From the NCBI GenBank assembly GCA_032173965.1, contig JAVUNC010000004.1, forward strand, positions 2,308,501 to 2,372,500: a stretch of 64,000 nucleotides of DNA. Reading direction: 5' to 3'. Made by a program: the position numbers and the translations under genes. Every line of letters begins with the position of its first letter. Position 1 is the first letter of the stretch. The notes under the pieces were generated by a model that saw nothing but the letters and a program-made list of their open reading frames with translations, was not told the DNA's origin and ran no database searches. Origin of the DNA: Sitta carolinensis. Taxonomy: Eukaryota > Chordata > Aves > Passeriformes > Sittidae. This document shows positions 44,641-57,120 of the stretch, piece after piece.

Positions 44641-45740
44641 GGCTCAGACACTGCCAGATCCACAGTTTGGGAATTAAGCAGATCCCAAGAAAAGTGTCTC
44701 CCTCCCACGGACGCAACGCTTTCGCTGAATGCCAGAGGAAACTGCAATGTCTGAAGAAAGGTTTTCGTTGGGTTCACTAAACTGCAATGAAAAGATCTTC
44801 CATTTAAGTTAATATTAAAAGAATAAGAGAAGAAGCGTGAAAAAAACATTGTTTTTTTCTCTGCTAAATTACATCAAACTGAAAATTTCTTTGACCATCT
44901 TCTTGGATTATGCACATAAGAGTTCCTGCTTTTTTCCTGACACATAACAAGGGTTTAGTCCTTGTTCTCCAAGTGCAAACTTTGCATTTCAGCACTGAGA
45001 GGTTTCCACTGTGTTGATTTTTCCATGCAAGTCTTTGTCCCTTTTACACCTCAGCACAGCACCAATGTGTGGTGTAAGAGTAGATACAGAGTATAAGTGC
45101 TTTGCTCCAGGAAAGATTCCTGTGTGGGTTTTGTTTTGGAAGCCCCACAGCCGTGTTTTTTCCAGTCCTTCAGATAGGAATAGGAAAAAAGTCTGTTTCT
45201 TGTTCATCTAATGCAGAGCAAGTAAAAACTATGAACTCTACAGACAGCACAGTGGTAAGATGTTTCAAATTTTCGTTTTCTACAGTGATTTTGGTATTAA
45301 AAATTCCATCCCAGATTAAAGCAGCTGCAGAGGCTGTGGAGAGGACAGACTGTGAGAAAATGTGTAGGTTCAGGGGGTGCATACTCACAAAAATCTCAAT
45401 TTGTTTTGACCTGTATTGATAGAAATGGTTGACCATGGTGGGTTGGGAAGTTTTGTGCTGAATTTTAGATGGTATCCACTGATAAAATAATTTTCAGGAA
45501 ATTTGTAACCTCCTCTTGTTTTAGGCAGTTTTCCACTTCTAAGACGAGCCTGGTGTTTGCCCATGAGTTTCCATTATAATCTGTTCCCAGCTGGAGAGAG
45601 TTGCTTTGCTCTGTCCTTGCTTGGGAATTGTTTGTTCATTGTCCACCTTCTTTCTGATCTCCGTGGGTGGGAAGGCAGGAAGGACTCAAGGAAGGAGAGG
45701 ATCTCTTCTTTACTTAGTTAGGACTTATTGCTTTCATTGA
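44641..45740. other. Probable intron, unique sequence
   Basis: I see no known repeat, RNA gene or supported exon. Short frames at 45.0-45.4 kb lack splice support. Confidence 0.4.
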
Positions 45741-45744
45741 CATG

Positions 45745-46012
45745 ATGGAATCACGTTGTGAGGAATCCTTTGGGTTAAAAGGGCCTTAAACTCACCCAGA
45801 GCCACCCCCTGCCATGAGCAGGGACACCTTCCACTATCCCAGGCTGCTCCAAGCCCCATCCAGCCTGGCCTTGGACACTGCCGGGGATCCAGGTTCTCTG
45901 CCAGGGCCTCCCCACTCTCACAGGGATCAATTCCTTCCCTGTATGTAATCTAAATCCACCCTCTTTTGATTTAAAGCCACTCCTCCTTGTCCTAATGGCT
46001 TTATTACCTACC
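45745..46012 (-). mobile_element. CR1 LINE 3' fragment
   Basis: TTGGGTTAAAAGGGCCTTAA, CCATGAGCAGGGACACCTTC, CCAAGCCCCATCCAGCCTGG, TGCCAGGGCCTCCCCACTCT and TAAAGCCACTCCTCCTTGTC. At about 265 bp it reaches further 5' in CR1 than most copies here. Confidence 0.9.
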
Positions 46013-47020
46013 TTTTATATGGCTTTTGTTTATATCTATGGCTTTATATTTATATTTAATAAGTCTTTCCATTAGTTGTTCAGAGTTTTGATGCATTTCA
46101 AGGGCTTGAGATGTTTTGTTCTGCTGCCATTACACTTGTGGCTCCACTTTTCTGGTTTTGTGCATGAAGTGTAAAAACTTCATATAAATGAGCTTTTGTA
46201 ATGTCTGCTGTATTTTTTTTTTTAAGCTATGATTAAACTGGTAATCTCATAGTGTTGGTGTAATTTTGCATTTAAGATACATTTTCCTATTGCTATAAAC
46301 CCCTTGTCCCAGTATGATGCTTTTCCTTTTATACGATTCACGCTGTAGAATATAATTCTTTCTCTTTGGTAGAAATTCATCTGAAAAGGAATTGTTAAAA
46401 GCCAATGTATTTGTAGTGAATGAAGCAGTTTTAGCAGAGAGAACAATGTGGTTTCTGCAACACTGTCTCTTCTTGAAAATTGCTCTGGTGCAGGAGACTG
46501 TTGTGGCACTTATTTTTATAGTTGGGAAACATTATTCTTGTTATTTAATTCAGCTGCTGACATAATGAGTGCTCAGCTGTAATGAATATTTGATGTGTTT
46601 ATGCTAATGTAAAGGCCCAAGTATTGCCAGTTCTCTCCAGCCTTTCTAACTTTTTAGACGACAATTTTAAAAGTGATGCACTTTGCCCAATGTGTCTTGA
46701 TGAAAAGGGAGAATATTTTTATGGAAACTCAATTAACAACTGGTAAATTCATTTTCTTGTGGTCTTAGCTGTAATTCTGTAAGATTTTAACTTTAAATGG
46801 TCTCATGAGAGAATTGGGCCAGGATCAGGATCTGCAGTGTAGGTGTGGGACTCATTACTCCTGTTTTCCCTCAGAGTCAGCAGCCAGAGCTGGGCATTTT
46901 TAGGCAGATTTGGTCATTATCTAATTCCAAGCTATTGAAGCTGCAGGTGGAACAGTTCCCGATAAAACACAGAATCTTGTGAATGATTTTCTCCTAAAAG
47001 CAGCATAAGAAAGACACAGA
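46013..47020. other. Probable intron, unique sequence
   Basis: AT-rich, with a short T run at 46207-46219. Nothing recognised. Confidence 0.4.
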
Positions 47021-47021
47021 C

Positions 47022-47458
47022 ATGTTTGAGAGAGTTGAGATGAGAGAACAAGGTCTGGAGCCCCTCTGCTCTGGAGCCAGGCTGGGAGAGCTGGGGGTGC
47101 TCACCTGGAGAAGAGAAGGAGCCAGGGAGAGCTCAGAGCCCCTTGCAGAGCCTAAAGGGCTCCAGGAGAGCTGGAGAGGGACTGGGGACAAGGGATGGAG
47201 GGACAGGACACAGGGAATGGCTTCCCACTGCCAGAGGGCAGGGATAGATGGGATATTGGGAAGGAATTCCTGGCTGTGAGGGTGGTGAGTCCCTGGCACA
47301 GGTTGCCCAGAGCAGCTGTGGCTGCCCCTGGATACCTGGCAGTGTCCAAGGCCAGGTTGGATGGGGATTGGAGCAGCGTGGGACAGTGAAAAGTGTCCCT
47401 GTCCACAGCAGGGGCTGGGACTTTAAGGTCTCTCCTGACCCAAACCATTCTGGGATTT
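47022..47458 (+). mobile_element. Longest CR1 LINE 3' fragment
   Basis: About 435 bp: TCTGCTCTGGAGCCAGGCTG, GGAGAAGAGAAGGAGCCAGG, GGGATGGAGGGACAGGACAC, ATTGGGAAGGAATTCCTGGC, AGAGCAGCTGTGGCTGCCCC and CCAAACCATTCTGGGATTT. The 5' part (GGAGAAGAGAAGG) is from the 3' end of ORF2 or just beyond it, so this is the least truncated recent CR1 in the window. Confidence 0.94.
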
Positions 47459-48150
47459 TTTCGAATCTTCATCCACCTGTGCCAACCAACGGCATCTCTG
47501 GATTTTATGACCTTGTAGTGCCATAATGTTCACAATATTCTCATCATTCTTTGTGAACTTGTAGGGTTTTTTCTTACTCTACTTTTTTATTTCTACAAAG
47601 AGAAGTGTTTCCTGTGCTCTGTTGTCCTTTTTTTACATAAAACTTGGATATCCCTTGCATGACAAATGTCCTCACAACAGCATTACCAATCTCTGATAAT
47701 CTCAGTGCTCCTGACTGCAGACGTCACCTTTGAGCTGTCTGTGAGATGTGGAGAATTTTTGCCTGTGGTATTTCCTCATTGGCTCTTTCCATCCTCTGGA
47801 TCAGGCACAATCCCACTGGCAGGAAATTATGCCTGATAGTACTGGACAACATTCCTGACCATGTCTCATTGTGAAAGGGCACAGCCCCGAGCCCCAGAGT
47901 GGCTGGGCTTGGATTTGCTTTGTGGCTTCCTTTGTAAGGAGCTCAGTGAAACAAATCTTTTGGTTATTCAGCAGCCAAAGGTAGTTTGAAAATTGAAAAA
48001 AAAAAAAAATTAACATAATCAGATAGTGAGAAAAATGGAAAAAATGACATAAACTGGAGGAAGGAAACCAAGTAAAGAAGGGGGGATGAGAAAAATGCTT
48101 TTTGGTGTAGTCTTGCCAAGAACTGACTCCAGACAAGTTTTCATGGTTGC

Positions 48151-48216
48151 TTTTTTTTTTTTTTTTTTTTTTCTTTTTTTTTTTTTTCTTTTTTTTTTTT
48201 TTTCTTTTTTCCTCTT
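48151..48216. repeat. 66-bp T-rich tract
   Basis: T runs broken by four or five single C. It ends CCTCTTAGG, so it looks like a very strong polypyrimidine tract with an AG at 48217-48218, but the following frame is not coding-like. Confidence 0.85.
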
Positions 48217-48656
48217 AGGAATAGAAATCTGTTCGTTACAGAGAGTTCTTTTACTCTGCACCATCGATTTTCTTTGCCCTCTGTGCTTTGTAGTAAATGA
48301 TCAGCCTCCTGTGCTGGCAGGGAAAGAGTTTTATCTTTGTCCTGTGTTCCTGGGGTATGAGGGAACAGAGCCAATTAAATTAATTTGATTTTGGACAGCA
48401 TATTAAGAGTCAGTAATCCTGTTGCATTAGGGCTGCATGTCAGTTAAAGCTATTGCACCCTCTGCTTGCTTGGATTTTTTTAGCATATTTGGATTTTTCT
48501 TTATGTTCAAGATTTTTTTTTCCCTTTGCTTTTGGGTCGTGCAAGGTACCCAAAGACCCTTATATGCATTTAAAAAAAAAATATTATTAACTTACTGGTA
48601 TGTTTTATTAAACCTAATCTTTCACATAGAAGACTTTATTTAAAGATGAAGGGGTG

Positions 48657-48715
48657 TGTATGTATCTATACAGTATGTATATGTATATGTATATGCATAT
48701 GTATATGAATATGTG
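48657..48715. repeat. (TATATG)n microsatellite
   Basis: About nine imperfect hexamers of the TATGTA/TATATG type. Confidence 0.85.
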
Positions 48716-49617
48716 GTGAAAGACTTTTTGCTCATATGCTTCTTTAAGGTAATTAAACCATTTAAATATCATCATAATCATAAATAGCATCATAATCAGG
48801 TATCGTAAAGTTTGTTTAAAGTTTTTTTTTTGTTTTTCTGATAAATTTTCCGAATATTCTGGTGTTCAACTCAGTTTGTACACTGCTTCAGTTTGAGTTT
48901 CTGGGTGACGTTTAGACCAAAAACTCTGTAATTATTTTCTAGCCAATAATTCCAATTTAATTTGTAATAGTTAAAAATAAACCAAGGAAATGTGTAAAGT
49001 CCTTGTCTGCCCACCCTGGAGTGAAGCATTTCCTTAAAAGCCTGTGGTGGGACCTGGAATTTCTCACGTTGCCTCAAATTCACCGTTTTAATTTTACAAG
49101 TCATTTTTATGGATAAAAAGTTTCTTGATTTAGGTAATGAATGCAATTATTAGATTTAAAAAGTGCCTTTGAGCTTCAGGCTGGCTTTTGTTCAATGCTG
49201 CTGTGAGGCACGTGCTGAGCCTTCATTCACCTTTCTGAGGGAGGCATGAAAATAAAATTTGTCATTTGTCAGGATGAGACCGGGAGGCTTGTGTGGCCCA
49301 AAAGTCAAAATACCTGATGGAAAACCTGGAGTGCACTTCCTGTGATCCTAAAACCATTCATGGACTAAAAGGCAGGACCCCACTGGTCTCTCTGCTGCCT
49401 TGAAGGGCACCTGCACAATTTGTTTCATTTGGGATTTCTGCTGACGCACCTGAGTCTTCTCCTGCCACTTTCTGATCAGATGGGGTTCTTTGTATTCCTG
49501 GATCAGACACTCACATCTCAAAGTTCTTGTTGTTAAGGATCCTCTAGAGATGGCAGCAGCATGGAAAATTCCTTCCTGTTACTGGGAAGCTGTGAGCCTT
49601 TGCTGTGAGGCCAACTT

Positions 49618-49826
49618 AGATATTATGGAGAAATTCTTCCTTGTGAGGGTGGGGAGGTTGCCCAGAGCAGCTGGGGCTGCCCTGGATCCCTGGAAGCATC
49701 CAAGGCCAGGCTGGACAGGGCTTGGAGCCCCCAGGGGTAGTGGAAGGTGTCCCTGCCCATGGCAGGGGCTGGATTGGATGATCTTTGATGTCCCTTCCAT
49801 CCCAAACCATTCCATGATTCCATGAT
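49618..49826 (+). mobile_element. CR1 LINE 3' end
   Basis: TGGAGAAATTCTTCCTTGTG, GGAAGCATCCAAGGCCAGGC, CTTGGAGCCCCCAGGGGTAG, GGATTGGATGATCTTTGATG and a double octamer ATTCCATGATTCCATG. A well-kept copy. Confidence 0.94.
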
Positions 49827-52800
49827 GCTCCACCTCAAAGAGAGCCCCCACAGATGCTGCAATTACAGAAGGGGAAACTGAGACATTCAACGCTGTTGAT
49901 GAAGATGTTCCCACCTTTTCCTGCAGCTCAGGCTCCAGCAAATAAACCCCACCTGCTGTATTAAAAAAAACCAATTCCCAGATCCTGGCTCCTCAATGAG
50001 AAAATAAATGATGCAAAAAGGGTTTTTTCCTCACTTCTGTGGGTGCTCAAAAAAGGACTTCAAACTTCTTGTCAGAGTTGCAGAGCTAAAGATACACCTG
50101 AAAATAATGCTTTAAACCTTCAGATTCCATATTCCAGGCTGTGATTCCTTGTTTGGGAATCAGAGTTTGGGAGCAGTTGGAGGAATATCCTTCTCCAGTA
50201 ACTCTGTATAATGTGCAGTGACTTTAATATTGATGAAAAGGCTCCCTTAGATTATCCTTTAAATAGTTTTATTCATAAGCTATGAATACTGCTTAGCAGT
50301 TTCAGATAAAATTGGCTTTATATAAAATTGAAGAGCCTGGAGAAAATGTTCTGTATTGTTAACTCTGTTTTGGCTGAGTTGAAACTTGCACCTCACAGGT
50401 TGTGGAATGGTGGGACTTGAGCATTTGCTATCCCCACACAGCTTCTGTCTGAATTACATAAAACTTGAGCTTTTTCAAACTTGTTTTGTTTGACAGTAAG
50501 TGGAATTAAACCCTTCTCCCCTTCCAGCCTGGGAAGTGTCACCTTCTTGATCTCACGATATTTTTGATCAAGCAGTTGTGGCTTCCAAAATCCCAGTGCC
50601 TTTAATGGGACAATTTAAGTTTAAGTGGTCATAAAGATGATTACAGATATTTTGTATAGTTCAAACATTGTGAAACCGAGCTGTAATTTTGCCATTGGTG
50701 TCAGCAGCTATTCGAAAAAGACATTCCTGAAGCAGTTGGAGCCCTGTGAGCTCCATGCCTTAGGTAGCAGGAACAGGCTTCCAGGGCTTCCCAGATTTAA
50801 TTTCTGCACTGTGACAAAATATTTGAAGCACATATGTTGAAAGTGGCTTTCACTGCCTGTATTTGGGCTTTGATTTTATTGGAAGGTGTGTGAGACTGCT
50901 CCTTTGGAAAATCAGGCTCCTCTAATTACGTAGGTAACATACTTTAAAATGTTAGAGTCTGCCTATGAATCATTTCTCTCCCATTATTAGAGGTGACATT
51001 TCCATTTAATTTCCCAGTGGGATTCCATTTAATGTTTTCAAAACAACATCAGTCGAAATCATATTTGTTTTGGTTGTTTGCCTTTACAGAGAAATTTTTA
51101 TGAGAGGAATTGAAAAGTTTTTAAAATGGAAGAAAGAAGAGTTTTTTAGAGAAGAAATATTTGTAAAACTTCCTCTTGTTATTTTCTTTCAAATTCAATA
51201 CCTTGAATAGACGTCAGATTTGTGTGGCAGCTGGGACATGTCTAAATATTCTCAGAAACAAAGGATTTGGGACTCTGCTGAATTTTCTTATTTTGTTTCT
51301 GTTCTCATTCAGAGAATTGTGCATATTTAGAGCAGTGAATGGAGCTGGTGCTTTACTTTTAATTCACACGTGAAGAATTTAGTCCATCCTTGGAGTATTC
51401 AGAGTGTCTTACTAGGAATATATTTTTTTTAAGCTTGTATATTGAATTTTTGTTACATTACTGTTCTGATGGAACATAAACAGGCTGTTCTGGATATGTC
51501 TGTTCTAAATAAAGTGATTTTTGACCCTGAGTCGCACGTGGCACAAACTGGATTTGTCACATAGGTCAAGGCAAGGTTTAACCAAGGGGACAAGACTCTG
51601 TGTTCTCTAAATATCTTATTTTTTTGTACAGGACAAAGGCTAATCGTGTCTTGAAGTTTTATCAGCCGTCACTAATAAGATTCTGGAAGATATTTGAGTC
51701 TCTGCCTTGTTTTGGGGTTGGTGTACCAAATATAAAGTGAAACCGAAATGTTACAAAAATTGTAAATAAATAAAAAAAAAAAAGCTTCTGCTTTTGGGAG
51801 AGTGTGAAAAGGGAGGGAACAATCAGAGAGGGGAAACAATGTGTGAAGAGTAAGAGAGACATAAAATCTTAGTATGCTGCTTATTAATAGGATTTATTGC
51901 TGCTATTTGTAATAACCCCGATTGAAAGCATTTCTTTTACGTCGCGGCCTTGGTATTTCCCAGGGAATTAGAAGCAAACATTAAATGTGTTGCTTTCTAC
52001 CCCACATCTCCTTTCCCTTCCCCTGATCTTTTTTTACTTGGGAGGTTTTAAACATTTATGGGGGAAAACCATTTTAAAAAGGGCATGTAGCACCAAGGTA
52101 ATAATCACAGAGCTGTGCTGCTTTATGGGGCAATAATCCAGTTGCCATGTTTGAAAAAGCTACTTGGCCTTCATTCTCCAAGGCTTTTCCTTAGGGAAAA
52201 GGCTGGATTATTGCCTTGTAAAACAGTGCTGCATCCCTCTTGTTGATTAATTATAAATCTCTGCTCCTGGAGTACTTTCTGCTTTACAGTATTCCCGTTC
52301 CTTTCCTTCATGGCTTTGTCCTTTTTTCTGAGAAGTCACAAATAAAAGCTGAGTTTTTCTTGATTTGTGGCACTCGAACGTTAATCTCCAATTTGGGAGT
52401 TCTTCTGTGAGCATGTCACACATTTATTTCCTCCAAATAAAGGGGAAGCACAGTTTACTCAACTTTCTACCACATATCCACTTCTTTTCTGCAGCCACTG
52501 GGATTTATAAACCTGCAATAAATAAATTTTAGCAAGGAACTCGAGTATTACCACCCATGTGAGTTTGCTGAATCTCCTTAGGTAGGGGTGGGAATGTGGG
52601 CTGGTACCTCATGGTGCCACCATCAAGCTATTGTCATTGCTAGCACTAAGATGGGTGTTGAACCCCTAAATGTTGATTGATCTTTTTGGGCTATTCCATA
52701 ATTTTTTAAGTTTTTTTTTCCATTTCCTGAGGCTGAAGGAGCAGTCCAGAAATACCTGAAATAACAAGAAGCCAGACACAGCCATGCTCAGGTGGTTGCT

Positions 52801-54025
52801 GGCAGGACATTTCCAAACTCCATGTAAGCTGGCAGGACAGTCAGGCTGGAAGTGCTGCCAAGCAGGGTTCCAAATTGATAGACCCTGTCCAAATTGGAAA
52901 ATGATGGGATTTGTAACATCACCTGTAATTTGTGTGCTGAAGAGGAGTGTGAATAATGTTCTGATGTGGTTTTCGAGGGGTGTTTGCTCAGTGTACAGTG
53001 AGGAAATGGGTATTTTTGGATGTCACATTTATGATTTGTGCTTGGAAAAGGAGCCATCACCATTCCTGATTTATTTATGTACCAGCCTGCATACAATGGG
53101 CACTATGCTTGAAAATAATTTGGAAGCTGAAGCTGTTGTGAATGACCAGCAGCTTCCTGAGCCGTGTTTGATACAGAGGATTTATCACAACTCAAGCTCT
53201 ACATCAGCAAAGATTATCAATTGTTTTCTTGATGGACAGCAAAACCATGACAGGGAAAGGCGTGATTGCATTAAGGAAAATATTCTTCACAGTCAGAGTG
53301 TGAATCACCAGCCTTGGAGAATGTGAAAACTTGACTGGAGGTGACCCTGAGCAGTTGGATTGAACATTGGATTTGTTCCACTGTGAGCAGGGGCTTGGGA
53401 TCCACACCTCAGTGATCCTTCCACACTGCATCCTTCAGGGAGTGGAGGTAGGAGGTGCTGCCTGGATTCCAGTGAATTTCTTCCATGTCAGACAGCTTTT
53501 CTGTGTTCTCACTGCTCGTGGGAGCCATCTTCTCATTCTCCTGCTTTAATAGTTCATGAACCACGTGGAGAAACTTCTGCATAAGTTGGAGAATTCATCC
53601 TTGGGGTCTGTGTGTTTGGGACAAGCACAAGTGTTCTGCTCCTTCTGCTTTAGGGGCACCACCAGACCTTGGTGGAGTAGCTTTGTGGAATCAGCTGCTC
53701 TTAATCCACACATCCCCAGTAAGGAGAGAATAGAGTGGGGAATATTTACAAATTTTTCAAATGCCTGACAGAAAGGAGCTCAGCCCATGCTTGGTTGACC
53801 CATCCCAGGATCACACCTGGAATACATTTCTGTCTATGATAGACAGAATTTACTGTGTCGTCATAGTAAATGAGTTTTCTGGTTTTGGGTCAGTCTGGCC
53901 ACTTCTACACTCCTTCAGCTGACAGAGCACTACAGCAACACTCAAAACAGCTTTTGGGGAGGTTCCTGGTCCATACTGACACTTTTTGAGTAGAAAAATA
54001 CACAGCCAGTCTGTAGGACTCTTTT
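49827..54025. other. 4.2 kb unique sequence, no CR1
   Basis: AT-rich. It holds an open frame of 180 codons (52784-53326, + strand) outside any repeat, beginning MLRWLLAGHFQTPCKLAGQS. It shows no domain I know, no codon bias and no clear splice sites, so I do not list it as a gene. A 21-bp palindrome lies at 53828-53848. Confidence 0.4.
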
Positions 54026-54028
54026 GGA

Positions 54029-54131
54029 TCACACAATCACGGAATGGCCTGAGCTGGAGGAGACCTTAAAGATCACCTCCTTCCAGACCCCTTCCATGGG
54101 CACGGACACCTTCCACTAGACCAGCTTGGAT
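54029..54131 (-). mobile_element. CR1 LINE 3'-end fragment
   Basis: ATCACACAATCACGGAATGG, GAGCTGGAGGAGACCTTAAA and GGGCACGGACACCTTCCACT. About 100 bp. Confidence 0.9.
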
Positions 54132-54749
54132 CTAATGTTCAAATTTCCTTAAATTAGAATTTTTCTCCCCTTTTTTTTCCTCCTCAGCTTTATGATTTCT
54201 TGTTGGTTTCTCTCTGCTTCTGTTCCTGACAGCTCAGTGACCTCACACACTGAGATCACACTACTTTTTTGACACTCCATATGCAAGAACCTCTTGTGCT
54301 CGCCTGAATTACAAGGAGGTTATTAACTCCTGGTGGGGTCACTCCTCTTTCTCACTCAATAAGGCAGAGCACAGGTTTCACAGTGACATTCTGTGCCCTG
54401 CTTTTTGTGGTTTTTATAAATACAGGCAGTAACAAATGGGTGTTATGGACACATCAATGGGAGATTACTGTGTCCTGCTGTTGATTTTTGTTTGAGACCA
54501 GACATTGACGATTCACCACCTGATGGTGACAGTGAATTTTGGGTGCCTGATTCTCCGTGTTGTTTTTGAGGGAATTCATGATTCCTCTAGAAAGTCTTGA
54601 TGTTTGGATGCTTTGCAGTCTGCTGTTCTCTGTGTGAAATGGTAACAGGAGTGATCGCCCAAGAAATGAGAATTTTTCAGTTCTTCGATGTAAGCGATCG
54701 GTGCTGATGACTCCTCACATTTACAAAGGTCTTTGATTCTTGAATGTTA

Positions 54750-54846
54750 GAGAATCACAGAATGGTTCAGGTTGGAAAAGACCTTTAAGATCATCAAGTG
54801 TTAACTCAGCACTGCCAAGCCACCCCTGAACCATGCTGAACCATAG
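54750..54846 (-). mobile_element. CR1 LINE 3'-end fragment
   Basis: AGAATCACAGAATGGTTCAG, GTTGGAAAAGACCTTTAAGA, then AACTCAGCACTGCCAAGCCA. It belongs to the group with the CAGCACTGCCAAG segment. Confidence 0.88.
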
Positions 54847-56515
54847 AATTAAGGTAAATATTTCTGTTTACCCATGTAAAACAGTTTAACAGGAATTATA
54901 TCAAAAGGGTTTTTATGAACAGTGCAAACTGATGAATGGTGTTGTATTATTTACAATTATTTACAGTTATTTAATAATTTGTACTGTGCGTTTTTATTTT
55001 AATGTGTCTAAATTTTTGGTAGAAGGATAAACATATTCAATTATCAAAGAGATTATTTACTAACAAGTAGAATCAGGAGGAATGCACAGGTAGGAGGATA
55101 AGTTTTGGGAAGCAGCAGGAGAAGGTTACTGTGTACTTAAAGGGTAGAATTGCTGGTTTTTGTTGCAGCAAATCTCTGAAAAGATTTCTAATGAAAAACC
55201 AATTTAAATTTAGAAAAGAGGAATCCTCATGTGCCAATCACCTGGTTTGGGACATGCAGGTTAATAAATCTTTTCCCTTTATGTATCCTCAAGAGAGGCA
55301 TCCCTTAAAAATGAAATACATTCCTGCCCCCACCCCCCCCCCCCAAATTTCTTATTGTTTTGTGCAAATGAAGTCAGAGCAGGAGGGGGTTTTAACTTCA
55401 CTTAGAGCAATAATTGGTAGGATATATGATGCAAATAAATTGGCTCAAATTTTCCCTTAATGTACCATGGCTTCAATTCTCCTGCTGCCCTTCTGAACTG
55501 TAGTTATTGTGCTGGCACTGGAGGTATCTTTGAAGAGGCAGAGCTGCCTGTGGCAGTCGAAGCAAAATCAGAAGAAAATTTAAATGATTAATTAATGTAA
55601 TCTAGTGTCTGTTTTACCAAAGGCTTTCAGGGACTTATTGAGCTCGATTAATGAGAGAAATTCCAGCGGCAGGTTTGGAGAATGGGTTTTTGAAGAGTGG
55701 AAATGACACAGCTGCTGCAGGGGAAGTGATCAGGCACCTCTTCATATTAAACCACCTAGTGAATTAGGAGTAAGGAAAAATATTCACTAAAAGCTTTTAT
55801 TTTCCAGTTAATTATTGTTTAGTGTTTGTAAAAATCAACCTGGTACAGAATTGCTTTAAAGCTGTAAAGGACAACAGGATGTAAATCTCAACTGTAGTTA
55901 GGAGCTGTCCACATTCCTAAAAGGGGGTTGGAAAACTCATGTGAGAACCACTGGGGATATGAAATAGAGGTGGAAAATATTCCAGGAAATTGCTCTTCTC
56001 CTCTTGCAGGGAGAGCCAGGGTCTGAACTGACTTTTGGTTCAACTTGGTCTATTCTCTGTTTTAAAATACCTGCAGTCGAATGAGGAAAGTAAAAGGAGT
56101 AAAAATGTTGAGATATTTAAAATCTAGAAACATTTTTATCCATTTAAAATTGTTGTTATCCTGCTTAAATTTGAAAACAGACAGTGATGAACTTAAATAT
56201 CATTTTTTCATACTGTTGCAACCAGGTTAGGGATTCTGGAAATTTTTATACTTCAGTTCCCTGCACTGAGCAAGGCAGCTTTCAAAGTTTGGGCCTTGCT
56301 CATTGACTTCTGAAAATCTCCAAGGTTTTAATCCCATTTTTAGGAACCTTGTTCTTTTGCTTAACTACTTCCATTTTGAAGAATATTTTCCCGTTTTGGA
56401 GTTTTTCTTGTTGATGATATTTTTGTTTCAAAAATATACAGCTAATACTTGTGAAGCATTTGCAGGTTTTTTTTTTTTAATAAAATAAAAACTAAGAAGT
56501 GAAGGTTTTCACTGT
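54847..56515. other. Probable intron, unique sequence
   Basis: AT-rich. It has a CCCC run at 55331-55344. I see no supported exon or repeat. Confidence 0.4.
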
Positions 56516-56520
56516 GTTGA

Positions 56521-56560
56521 GTAATCATAGGGTAGTGTAGGTTGGAAGAGTTGTCTGGAG
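56521..56560 (-). mobile_element. CR1 LINE 3' scrap
   Basis: AATCATAGGGTAGTGTAGGT then TGGAAGAGTTGTCTGGAGG. A decayed tail of about 40 bp. Confidence 0.5.
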
Positions 56561-56912
56561 GTCTGTGGAGGTGAAGTTGCCCACCTATCTATGGACGGCT
56601 CTCTATCTAAAATGTTTTATTTGTGGAGTAAAAGTAGATTTTTTTTTTTTCTGAGTAGTCTCTATTAAGAGAGTTTTTAGTGGTCAGAATGTCAATGACA
56701 AAACAAAAAAAATGATGAAAAAATATTTTGCAGTATAGGAAAAAATGGGTTTACTTTAACCTGTCTCTGTGGACTAAGGGTAAGAATATTAATTTAAAAG
56801 ATGTTCTAATTATTATTTCTCTTTCAAGAATAGAGGCAGCAATATTACCAAAGGTCTGCTGACAGTCAGGAGGCCAATTTGACAGTGACAGAATAAAGAA
56901 CTGGAAGCAGAA

Positions 56913-57120
56913 TTATAGAATCAGGATAATTCAGGTTGGAAAAGAGCTCCAAGAGCATTGAGTCCAACCTGTGACTGACCCCACCTTGTCATCAAGTGCC
57001 ACATCCAGTCATGGGGATCCAGGGATCCAGACCTGGGATGGGGATTCCAAAGCTCCCTGGGCAACCCCTGCCAATGCCTGACAGCCCTTTCCATGAGGAA
57101 ATTCTTCCTGATGTCCTGAG
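56913..57120 (-). mobile_element. CR1 LINE fragment, 'AGTGCCACATCCAG' group
   Basis: TATAGAATCAGGATAATTCA, GGTTGGAAAAGAGCTCCAAG, CATTGAGTCCAACCTGTGAC, AAGTGCCACATCCAGTCATG and CCTGCCAATGCCTGACAGCC. It is the fullest copy of this group along with 10305-10530. Confidence 0.9.

Larger units (their letters stand above)
47459..49615. other. Probable intron with pyrimidine and TATATG tracts
   Basis: Contains an AAAA run at 47996-48009, a T-rich tract at 48151-48216 with a few C, and TATATG repeats at 48657-48715. I see no exon or CR1. Lysine-rich minus-strand frames through the T tract are artefacts. Confidence 0.45.

Noticed and set aside
48019..48374. Lysine-rich and phenylalanine-rich frames
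   Set aside because: Translation of the T-rich tract at 48151-48216.
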